Below the pieces are notes generated by a model. The model had not been told where the DNA came from and ran no database searches. It worked only from the letters and a program-made list of their open reading frames with translations. From positions 109,280,821-109,344,820 of the forward strand of contig NC_091123.1 of the NCBI RefSeq assembly GCF_040183065.1: a stretch of DNA of 64,000 nt, in the 5' to 3' direction. A program made the translations under genes and the position numbers. This DNA comes from Periplaneta americana (Eukaryota > Arthropoda > Insecta > Blattodea > Blattidae). Position 1 is the stretch's first letter. Every line of letters starts with the position of its first letter. This document shows, piece by piece, positions 54,191 to 64,000 of this stretch.

Positions 54191-55403
54191 TAATTCCATA
54201 TGCAACCTACAACATTAGAAAATATACTACTGTATTTCTCTTTTTCCCTTATCTAAGTTTCTATACCTAAATAAGCAAAAGCTTTTAATGGACGGTTGTC
54301 AGTACAATATCAAACATATGACTATACTGTACATAGAAACTTCGGAAAAAACTTAATATATGCTGTTTCTGTGTTATTTTACGAGGTGTTGAATGTGCAT
54401 TACAGTGAGTGATTATAGTCTAACTGGTAGCAGCAACTGATATTGCATTTTAGTGGAAACGTCTCTCCACCTCATGCTGTTCTTTTAAAAAATAATGTTA
54501 GGCCCTATCTGTGATCGAATGGCATTATAGGCCTAATACAAAATATCCGCCCATTTACTAACAGTAAAATACGTAGGCCTAACATACTGAAATATTGGTA
54601 ATTTGCTAGGAACAGTGTACCTTGCTGTACTAATGTTGGTTAGATATCCCAGGCCAAAGACATCATTCATTATTATCAGTATCAGTGAACTTTTCTTTTT
54701 AAACGAGTTATTGTGCCTTCGACCCATGATTTGAAGCCATGAAGTACACTATTTCTAAATAATTACCGAAATAGGCCCTATTCACTAATAATGTAGGCTA
54801 TACAACAAACTGAAAGCACACTTAATATTAATTACAATACAAAAATAATTGCCACCTACACTTCTTGTGCAGTTACACATGAATAAAACAATGATTATGG
54901 AGAAAAACGCACTTTTGCTGGAACCCGCACCCGTCCTCTTTAGGCCTACTAATTAAAATCAAAATACTATCATATGGTAGGAATTATTACTATTCGAAAA
55001 GAAACATAACCTTTAAAATCTTACCTTTTGCTTCCATGTAAAGTTTCTTCATACAGTATGTGTAATTTTCTGTTCTTCACTCTGTTATTTTCTTGGCTGG
55101 AGCTTCAGTATTATAATAAATAATAACAATAATGCTTACAATAAAACCTCAAAATAAATAGTACCATATAAACACGGAACATAAACATGAAATACGCGGG
55201 GAAAGGTATACCAACGCAATAAATTTCACTACATTTTCAGTAACTTCATTGCCAACGTAATAAAAATGTTACTATATATTCCGGATAACAATCCTGCAGT
55301 TAAAATCCGCTGGTAGTACAGAATAAAATATTTAACTTCCAGATTGCTAAACTGGAGTATACGAATCTGGAGCTTTAACAGGCGATCGTAGTACAGGCCC
55401 TAA

Positions 55404-56285
55404 GTGAAATAAATATGCGATAATCAGTATAGACTTGTTGTTAAGTTTTAGAGAATCAAAAATAAATTATATTACCGGTACTTTTAGACCACAGGACATA
55501 GGTAATCTGGCAAAATATAATATGCGAAGGTAGCCAAATTACATTGAATTCATTCTTCAATTAATAAAGGGAATGCTATCAATTATAAAAAGTATCGGTA
55601 CCTAATACACTGCAAACAATAGGTAACGTGAAGACCTAAAAACTAAACAATCACTTTATGCAAGATAAAAAAAACCACATACTTTTTATGTGTGGATTTT
55701 TTACATATTATATTTTTATTTTAAATAAATAAAATAGATATATTATCATTGCTTGCGGAGTGATGGTACATAATTTTTATGCACATATGCAATATCAATA
55801 AGATGCCATTCCTTGCTTTTGTTAATAAAATATATCCGGCAAAACGTAAAAGAGTTATTTATAGGTGAACTCTGAATCATAAATTCACAAAGGAGGCTTA
55901 GCTATTATAGCTATTGATTTATTTATTTATTATCTGTATACTGTATTTATTTATCCATATATGGATCTTGAATGAAAGTTTATTATCTTGCAGATAAATT
56001 CATTTACACAATAAAAACAAAAAGTTATCTTTCCACTAATGTTTTAACATCTGATGTGTAAGTTTAAATAATTCACACAGTGGGATTTCTCTACAGTCTG
56101 ATATACCTGTACTAACAATTAAGTATTCTTTATTGTCGCAAACTACTGATTGATTTTCAATGATATTGATATTGTAACAACAGAGATAATATTATATCCA
56201 GGGAAAGGATTTATATGTAAATACATATTTACTTATAAAGCTAATATAATTTATATTTTGCATTATCTTTATGTTTCACAATGTG
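55404..56285. other. No gene recognised
   Basis: Very AT-rich spacer between the Harbinger and hAT elements. No frames with motifs. Confidence 0.6.
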
Positions 56286-56309
56286 TAGGGTTGAAAAATC
56301 CTACTTTTA

Positions 56310-56400
56310 TTTTCCATATTTTTCCATATTTTAGAGTTTAGTACATATTTTCGTTAATTTCCATATATTTTCCATATTTCATATAAAACAGTCCATATTA
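56310..56400 (+). repeat. Subterminal CCATATT repeats, left
   Basis: CCATATT appears about five times in direct orientation (for example TTCCATATTTTTCCATATTT), with ACATATT and TCATATA variants. Confidence 0.8.
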
Positions 56401-56564
56401 TATTAGGTTTAACAATAAAACAAAACAAAATTCCATTAACTTTTAAAAATACATTTCAACAATAGAGATTTAAACACATGTTCAGTAATCCCTTTAACAT
56501 CAGAGTTATTTGAAAATTAGCAGTCCTATCAACAATGGGAAAGTAAGTTACAAAACTGTATTAA

Positions 56565-58157
<1,593 letters not shown>

Positions 58158-58278
58158 AAATTGTGTTTTGTTGAAACTACATTGGAAGATAAGGTACGTC
58201 CATTATATTTTTTGTTTAGTTTGATTAAAATGTACCAATATTTAACGTACATAGTCATTTTTTTATAATTTTAAGTCC

Positions 58279-58385
58279 ATATTTAATTCCATATTTTGGT
58301 AAAAATCCATATTTAATTCCATATTTTGGTAAAAATAACTACATATATATTTACATATTTCATATATTTTTAGTCCATATAAATC
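58279..58385 (+). repeat. Subterminal CCATATT repeats, right
   Basis: Two tandem copies of a 37-bp unit containing TCCATATTTAATTCCATATT and TTGGTAAAAA, then ACATATT and CATATAT variants and a final GTCCATATAAATCC. Same orientation as the left cluster. Confidence 0.8.
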
Positions 58386-58429
58386 CGTTCCCTGATTATA
58401 TCGTACCTTTTGCAAATAGCTTGGAAAAT

Positions 58430-59245
58430 TAAACAGGGATGGTATTATCGCCGCGCTCTCATGGTTAACATTCGGCAGGTCTTTGAGCGGCCTCATGCGT
58501 TCGGCAGGTCTTTGAAATTTAATTGTATTGTAAATTTTATTTAGTAACAACAATGTAATTTATTCGTCACAACAATAATTCCTTTCTACAATTCACCTTA
58601 AACGCTCTCGTCAACAATTGGATCTTCACTCACACAGTATTCGTTATAGCACTCCACCGACGACAATGACAATTTACTTGGACTAGTACGAACAACAATT
58701 AACTGTTAATCTTAACTAATATTTACAAAGCACTATTTACAAATCAGAACTATCAGTTCTCAGTTCACAGTTCTTCTATCTCAGTCACTCGAGTTCACAG
58801 TATCTCGAACCACAGACCTTCAGAGACAGTTCACTGTACTCGAACTCGGGTCCCTCCAACTGCGGTCCACTGCACTCGAACTCAGGTCCCTCCAACTGCG
58901 GTCCACTGCACTCGAACTCAGGCCTTCGGATGCTGACGCAGATGCGGACGCACACTCGAGTCGAACTCCGGCTGGCTTGCTTGCTCTGGCTTTCTCACTG
59001 ACTGAATAACTGAAAACTCTGAAAACTCTGCTCTAGTTCGCTGGCGCCTGCTCTTTTATAGCAAAATCATAGTTGCGAGAACCTTCTACAGTTGTGTAGA
59101 GAATTATCTCGATATCTCTACATCGACAGACTCCTGGAATAGTCGAGAAGGTCGTTCCACATTCACTGCGTTAAGTAGCAGCTGCGCGCAGACTCGTTGC
59201 GTTGACGTAATACACCCTCTCTCTTCTCTCCACCGCGCGACGTCA
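58430..59245 (-). repeat. LTR-like block, probable solo LTR
   Basis: On the minus strand it has the anatomy of a retroviral-type LTR: a GC-rich upstream part, a TATA box (GCTATAAAAGAGCAGG at about 59046-59063), a downstream region of short GAGTTCGAG-type repeats, and AATAAA signals near the other end (about 58540-58570) followed by TTACAATACA. No coding sequence or primer site adjoins. Element ends and target duplication are not resolved, so a different promoter-bearing repeat is possible. Confidence 0.5.
58836..58923. repeat. Tandem repeat, about 41-bp unit
   Basis: CACTGCACTCGAACTCAGG and TCCCTCCAACTGCGGTC alternate through two full units and a partial third, with the variant CACTGTACTCGAACTCGGG. 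Inside the LTR-like block. Confidence 0.9.
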
Positions 59246-59249
59246 CTCA

Positions 59250-59330
59250 ATGTTCCGTGGAGCCTGTGCGATCTGCTTTCTTGCGGGACGCTGGTCGTGA
59301 GTTCGATTCTCACGTCGCTGTCACAGTATT
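59250..59330 (+). mobile_element. tRNA-like SINE head
   Basis: GTGGAGCCTGTGCGATCTGC, then GCTGGTCGTGAGTTCGATTC (B box) and CACGTCGCTG. The A box is weak and there is no obvious SINE body after 59330. Confidence 0.45.
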
Positions 59331-59559
59331 ATTGTTTTCAATTTCTTGTGTCGCCGCTCCAATCACTCGCCTCAATTTCAATAATGCAACCAATAAGCTG
59401 CTTCAATTATTATTAAATGACACTTACTTGTCTAATCCACGTAGACTAAACCCGAGGTTGCAATGTCTTGTGCTGAGGACGAACATTAAGGTATGTGATT
59501 AAAATTATTATTATAGAGTTATTATTAAGAGTTAAAAAAGCCAACTTACTCGTATATGA

Positions 59560-59608
<49 letters not shown>

Positions 59609-59609
59609 T
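59560..59609. repeat. (TAA)n microsatellite
   Basis: About 16 TAA/ATA units. Confidence 0.95.
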
Positions 59610-60555
59610 CCATTTAACAATGTAACAAACTAGTGCTTATTCTTATCGAGAAAGTAGACGTGACAACGTGACGCTTAGAGTGAAACCTACAGAGCAACAA
59701 TCGGTCGGCAAAATTATTTTTTTAAACCACACCGCACGTTATTGTATGATGCCGACATGTTAACCATGAGTCCGCGGCGATAATATATCATCTTTCAAAA
59801 TTATATTGCCATTACTTTCACACTGTTCACTAAAAACACCCGAGACAAAACAAAGGACAAGTATGACAATCGTGTTCACCGCTCTATTTCTACCAGTAGC
59901 ATGGCGGCGTAAACATGCGCAGACTGGTTTCAATTTTGGACAGCACACCAGCGCTCTGTGTGAGTCTAGTATACTATTATAACGTCTTTGACTAAAATAC
60001 CCATGAGGGTTTTTGGCGGCTTGAGAGGGTAGAGTTTTACGAACATGTTCTAAAGAGCGGTGGAGGTCAATAAGGCTTAGCATTTCCCGAAAGAACTGAA
60101 CGCTATAGCTGCTGCGCCGCTTGTCAGGCAGCTGGTGGTTTTCAGTGGTGATGTTCAGTTGTTCACATTGAGAGTTATTTTAGCTTTTGAGTTGAAATAT
60201 TTCTGTGTAGAGCTCTAATGAATCTGAAAGTGCATATGTAATATAGTATACTTTTTTCCTTTAATATCGATAGCGTCACTTGTGTTTGTGATTTATCAAG
60301 CGGATTTAGAGGAAAAAGACAAAGCTTTACAATCAGATAGTAGAGACAGCTTCGCCACTGCTTCATCCAGCGGCCATATACAGGGGTTTCCTTCCTTCCT
60401 CTCAACACCCTCTAGATATTTGGCAAGAGGTTATGTCAACAGTGAGTGCAAGTGAGAATGTATTTCCTTCTCTTACTAAAAATTCTGTGTCAACATAAAC
60501 CAACTGACTTCAGGCAGAGAACTAGTTTATAGGCAGATAGGTGAGTGACTCTTGC
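59610..60555. other. No gene recognised
   Basis: GC-richer in 59860-60150 (AGCATGGCGGCGTAAACATG, GCTGCTGCGCCGCTTGTC). Frames of 77 and 107 codons on the minus strand show no motif. It could contain a promoter region of a gene outside the window, but nothing in the sequence proves that. Confidence 0.4.
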
Positions 60556-60660
60556 TGTGGCTTGAGTGTTCAGACCTTTGGCCTGTCACGCAGGCGGCTC
60601 GGGTTCGAGTCCGGGTCTGACTTGAGATTTTTCATGTCAGAAATCAATAGTGACACTTCA
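60556..60660 (+). mobile_element. tRNA-derived SINE head
   Basis: TTGCTGTGGCTTGAGTGTTC (weak A box), GGCGGCTCGGGTTCGAGTCC (perfect B box) then GGGTCTGACTTGAGATTTTT. Not family A, B or C. Confidence 0.6.
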
Positions 60661-61614
60661 TGGCGGATAAGACGTCTGTTAGTTTTTTACTCCTAGTTCT
60701 TCCGTTTCGCCATTATTTATGCATTTGCATCATTCTGTTAACACTCCACTTGCTTCTCTCCGATTGCTTACTGGCGACGCACGGTGCGGGCTGACTTAGG
60801 AGGGTGTGGGGTTGCCTGCATGGAACCTGGGTGCGCAGCCGACCTTAGTGTAGTCAGCTGGTGTGAGTGAAAATGTTCCTGCCTAATTTGAATTAGCATC
60901 GTGAATAGTTCCTACGTGGGCTGGTCAAATTGCAATGGTTTCGTTCCTTCCATAAGAATTAAAAAAGTATATATAAATAAAAAGATGTAGGCATTTATTC
61001 ATTTCACGTAGACTATTCGAAGTAGAGGCGATATTTGTATTTCTGTATTGCATACATTTTTAATTAGAACAAATGCGAAGAAACTACGTTAACAGCGGTT
61101 TTTATTCTACGACAAACATCACTATTTCTTAACCACATCGATTTCACATCTCTTTGGTGACAAAGCTACGTATGGAAGAAACTTCATCGTCTTAAATTAT
61201 AATGCAGTTTCCGAATAATTTCTTGCCCTCTATTTTGTCGTTTCATCATACCGCTACAGTTAAGAGCGTTGTTAAATAAATTACTAAAAATAATCGACTT
61301 TGCATGTCGGGTTCGAAAACTAGACTTTGTAAATCTGGACTGTAGACTTGTTTTATTTGTGGAATGTTAATTGAGGAATGGTTTCATCTTCATATTCTTT
61401 CTGTAGCCTCTTCGATGATGGCTGCAACCGAGGATAGACATTGCCATAAGCGTTGTAATGATGAAACACGCACAACCTGTCCATTTATACAAGGAAAATG
61501 ACGCTTATATCGTGCTGTGCGTATTTTTATACTTATTTCTGTCTGATGAAAGGAATTGCAGTTCAAGTCATCACTGATGTATAATATGCTGTTCAATAGC
61601 ATTTTTATTACTAT
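60661..61614. other. No gene recognised
   Basis: A GC-rich patch at 60760-60860 (GGCGACGCACGGTGCGGGC) may be further repeat. The rest is AT-rich. Confidence 0.45.
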
Positions 61615-61619
61615 GTAAT

Positions 61620-61620
61620 A

Positions 61621-61670
<50 letters not shown>

Positions 61671-61740
61671 TGTATTTATACTGGCAGAGTTAAGACAATA
61701 AGGCCTTCTTTTACACTCCACCAAGTCACAAAGTATTATA
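61620..61740 (-). mobile_element. LINE 3' tail with (TAA)n
   Basis: On the minus strand: GGTGGAGTGTAAAAGAAGGC, CTTATTGTCTTAACTCTGCC, AGTATAAATAC, then a (TTA)n run of about 17 units. Same LINE 3' end as at 4255, 15240 and 17936, in the opposite orientation. Confidence 0.75.
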
Positions 61741-61847
61741 TACAAGCATTGAAATTTAACAAAAAGTTAAAGAACAGAATGCTAAGTAGGCTTGTGTTTA
61801 AAAAAAAATTGGAAACGTTACAGGGACGCTTTCTAATTAATATTACC

Positions 61848-61891
<44 letters not shown>

Positions 61892-61896
61892 TAATA
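61848..61896. repeat. (TAA)n microsatellite
   Basis: About 15 TAA units ending where the SINE C body begins. Confidence 0.95.
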
Positions 61897-61899
61897 ATC

Positions 61900-62160
61900 C
61901 GAGGTTAACAGGCCATGAAGGACCATGACCAACCAGCCGGCTGCTGGCCTCACGTCCACATGCCGGAGCAGAGTTGGACGATCATCCAACCAGAATGGAG
62001 GTATCGTGTGGTTAGCACGATGATTCCCCCAGCCGTTATAGCTGGCTTTCGTAACCGGATTTCGCCACGTATCATAACTCCCCAAGTGCATCACGATGCT
62101 GCGGTTGCGTTACAGTCCAAATTCAACATCGGAATTACGATACGAACTTACTAGCTGTCA
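61900..62160 (-). mobile_element. SINE family C, distal body
   Basis: Minus strand: GAAATCCGGTTACGAAAGCC, GGGGGAATCATCGTGCTAAC, CACACGATACCTCCATTCTG, GTTGGATGATCGTCCAAC, TGTGGACGTGAGGCCAGCAG and TCATGGTCCTTCATGGCC. These match the second half of the copy at 12540-12745. The tRNA-like head is missing, and the (TAA)n lies at the element's 3' side. Confidence 0.75.
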
Positions 62161-62289
62161 TTGCAACATAAATTTAAAATGTTCTTGAAAACAATTGTGG
62201 GTTTAATATTATGTACCACATACGAGGTACACTATTAGATTCACAAAGCAGTTATTCACCTGATGATAGTAAAAAATACTGTGTCATAT

Positions 62290-62430
62290 TTCAGATTTGC
62301 TCAAGTAACGTCTTCCGACGTAGAACGAATATTTTCTGAGTACAAATATTGTTTTTTTTTTCTGAACCTAAAAGGAGTATTTCTTTTAATAAAATAAAAA
62401 TCTTCATTGTTATTTGTTACAATGAGGCTA
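62290..62430 (+). pseudogene. hAT transposase C-terminal scrap
   Basis: FRFAQVTSSDVERIFSEYKY followed, after a T run and frame change, by LNLK, ISFNKIKI and FIVICYNEA. It parallels the C-terminal dimerisation region of the intact hAT protein at 56673 ([17 protein letters not shown]). The rest of the gene is not nearby. Confidence 0.7.
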
Positions 62431-62729
62431 GAACCATAATTGTATACTTTGTATATTATTTTTATATGTACTGTTAAATTATTTTAGTTTGAGAGTTACG
62501 AAGTTTATAATCATAAATTATTATTATTTTTTTTTTTTTGTATATTATTCGTTTATTATTTTCTTATTCTAAGGTCGTGGACGATTGGCGCATATGTTTG
62601 GTTACCACCGACTGTACATGTTTGTCGTTCTGATTGAATGCGCTGCGCTATTACTTTTCATTCGGTAGAGATATAATTCAGGCTCACACAACTGTTTTGG
62701 TACCGACTTCCAAGCTCTGATGGATGGAA
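62431..62729. other. No gene recognised
   Basis: AT-rich with a T run at 62529-62539. Confidence 0.6.
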
Positions 62730-62960
62730 GCCACCTCGTAGCTCAGGCCATAAGTTCATTTGCCTGTTGATCCAGAGCTACGCCTGGACGTGGATTCGAT
62801 TTCCGCATGGTATGATTACTTGGTTGTGAGTTTTCCTAGACTGTAAGGCGAATGTCAATCACATGTCGGATCCTCTACCTCATCTCCCTATCTCTAATTC
62901 TATCGATGCTAATTATCTAATAATCGGTATACGGGTACAAAATAACGGACTAAAATACAA
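62730..62960 (+). mobile_element. SINE family A, decayed
   Basis: Head GCCACCTCGTAGCTCAGGCC, B box GTGGATTCGATTTCCG, body TTTTCCTAGACTGTAAGGCG, CATGTCGGATCCTCTACC, CCTATCTCTAATTCTATCGA and TGCTAATTATCTAATAATCG. Confidence 0.82.
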
Positions 62961-62999
62961 TGGAACAAGGGAAACTGAAGTTCTTAAGAGACAGTCCCA

Positions 63000-63085
63000 C
63001 AGCCACTTACAGTCTCTGCCTGAAATTGAACCTCAGACTGTTTGATGAAAAGCTGTCAGCCGACTAAGCCTCAGCTGGACTCTTT
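63000..63085 (-). mobile_element. tRNA-like SINE head
   Basis: Minus strand CCAGCTGAGGCTTAGTCGGC (A box), then CAGTCTGAGGTTCAATTTC (B box). Only about 85 bases are recognisable. Confidence 0.5.
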
Positions 63086-63127
63086 GAGCTACGTAAACTG
63101 TACCAGCACATTCTAAAATGATTATAT

Positions 63128-63215
63128 TTGTAGAAGAGACGTTTAGTTTCCTTAATACATGGAGACGGGGAGGGGTATTTGTAGAAGAGACATTTAGTTT
63201 CCTTGAAATAGAGAT
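63128..63215. repeat. Two-copy tandem repeat, about 52-bp unit
   Basis: TATTTGTAGAAGAGACGTTT and AGTTTCCTTAATAC recur as TATTTGTAGAAGAGACATTT and AGTTTCCTTGAAAT, each followed by a GGAGACGGG/AGATGGG run. Confidence 0.8.
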
Positions 63216-63765
63216 GGGACGGATATCAAAATGATATATGGATGCATAGTGTATACTGTAATTCTGGGAGCTTCTGTTTGTCTAGTTATACAAATCCAAC
63301 AAGCTTGATTGTAGTGCCGTGCGGCTTGGCATGGTGTCTGATAGGATTAAGAGTAGGAAGGGTATAGTGTGCTTGTGGACTGCCGTTCATAAAAATGAAA
63401 TATAGCGACCATCCGAGACTTAATTGGTCTGCTGTGGATTACCAACAAATAGTTGAACTCAAACGCAAATTTCTCTGGCGAAAGGCGCTATCAAAGGTTT
63501 TTATTCTCCTCATTGTAGATCAGTTCTCCAACTGGTATTATAATTTGTGCGTTTATTCATCTTAACTGGATAAATTAATGGATTACTGAATCAGTTGTTT
63601 TTTCTAATAGCGGGTACTTGACTCTTCGTCATTCACCCATATAAAGCCAGTTATGTAGACCAATTTACCGACCGAGTCGTTGCCCAGGGTGCACCATTGG
63701 ATACTGGTTTACGCTACACACGTGATAAGATGAGATAATGATGGATATTTCTTTGGATGCCACAA
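63216..63765. other. No gene recognised
   Basis: No frame with a motif and no terminal repeats seen. Confidence 0.5.
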
Positions 63766-63903
63766 GGAGCTTCCGGAGAAAACCCCTGTGTTTCCTGGAT
63801 CACGGGCCCAACACAAGTTATAAATCGGGGGTACACCGAGGTTCGAACCCGGGTCTTTACAATTATAAGTCCAGCGCACTAGCCACTAGACCACCCTACC
63901 GGC
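63766..63903 (-). mobile_element. tRNA-derived SINE
   Basis: Minus-strand head GCCGGTAGGGTGGTCTAGTG, GCTAGTGCGCTGGACTTATA (A box and anticodon-arm-like segment) and CCGGGTTCGAACCTCGG (perfect B box), then body CAGGGGTTTTCTCCGGAAGC. The head has the best tRNA shape in the window, but the 5' and 3' acceptor strands do not pair, so it is not called a tRNA gene. Confidence 0.7.
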
Positions 63904-63944
63904 TTTTACTGAATCAGTATGTGGAGAAAATGTTGTAGCCAATG

Positions 63945-63945
<1 letters not shown>

Positions 63946-64000
<55 letters not shown>
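63946..64000. repeat. (TAA)n microsatellite running off the window
   Basis: At least 18 TAA units; the end is beyond the window. Confidence 0.95.

Larger units (their letters stand above)
49419..55400 (+). mobile_element. PIF/Harbinger element, 5982 bp, decayed but with both ends
   Basis: Both termini read GGGCCTGTACTACGA inwards and abut TAA (49416-49418 and 55401-55403), the 3-bp target of PIF/Harbinger. GTACTACGACT repeats again at 49508 and GGTAGTACAG at 55311, and CCGGA motifs recur near the ends. The plus strand carries two transposase exons (49622-49846, 50608-50770); the minus strand near 54 kb carries a Myb/SANT-like gene, giving the convergent two-gene layout known for autonomous Harbingers. 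The DDE domain is not found. Inside are a 257-bp inverted-repeat insert, poly(T) runs and much noncoding DNA. Confidence 0.88.

Overview
The window looks like intergenic or intronic chromosomal DNA of an insect; a large-genome, repeat-rich species such as a cockroach or termite would fit, but no species-diagnostic gene is present. It is AT-rich, dense in (TAA)n/(TTA)n microsatellites and full of transposable elements from families common in arthropods. I could not support any host protein-coding gene, rRNA or functional tRNA. Almost everything recognisable is a mobile element or its debris, and the annotation is best read as a map of insertions and of insertions inside insertions.

Layout. 0-10 kb: a Tc1-type element (1954-3606) with a transposase broken by two stop codons; a non-LTR reverse transcriptase relic (5475-6215) split by a 185-bp hAT MITE; an 803-bp element with 68-bp terminal inverted repeats (7692-8494); several tRNA-derived SINEs. 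10-20 kb: a seven-copy minisatellite (10707-11008); a SINE split by an 816-bp hAT element with an exact 8-bp target duplication; a 2-kb unclassified inverted-repeat element (13624-15652) next to a 126-bp MITE; two non-LTR elements (16828-18023, 18735-19860), one per strand. 20-31 kb: a mariner with an inverted interior (19861-20513), a 342-bp palindrome, a PIF/Harbinger deletion derivative (24739-25761), a mariner inverted dimer (26648-27408), a collapsed Gypsy-type retrotransposon with a tRNA-Trp primer site (28192-29075), and Tc1 and LINE fragments. 31-35 kb: two Helitrons placed head to head. 35-48 kb: SINEs of two main families; a three-level nest (SINE in foldback element in LINE, about 40134-41690); a hAT relic with terminal repeats (41943-42883). 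49.4-55.4 kb: a 5982-bp PIF/Harbinger element keeping both ends, pieces of its transposase and an oppositely oriented Myb/SANT-type gene. 56.3-58.4 kb: a hAT element with an uninterrupted 494-codon transposase, the only long intact coding sequence here. 58.4-64 kb: an LTR-like block, more SINEs, microsatellites and a C-terminal scrap of a hAT related to the intact one.

How the parts relate. Autonomous-type elements supplied proteins and the short elements are their dependents or wreckage. The PIF/Harbinger copies carry transposase and a MADF or Myb/SANT partner on opposite strands; the intact hAT has two relatives in the window (42543, 62290); LINE 3' tails end in the TTA-type microsatellites that punctuate the region. 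SINE families A and B have different tRNA-like heads but similar 3' tails. One global pattern is not explained by any element: the palindromic octamer TAGGCCTA occurs at least 19 times, mostly in otherwise featureless sequence.
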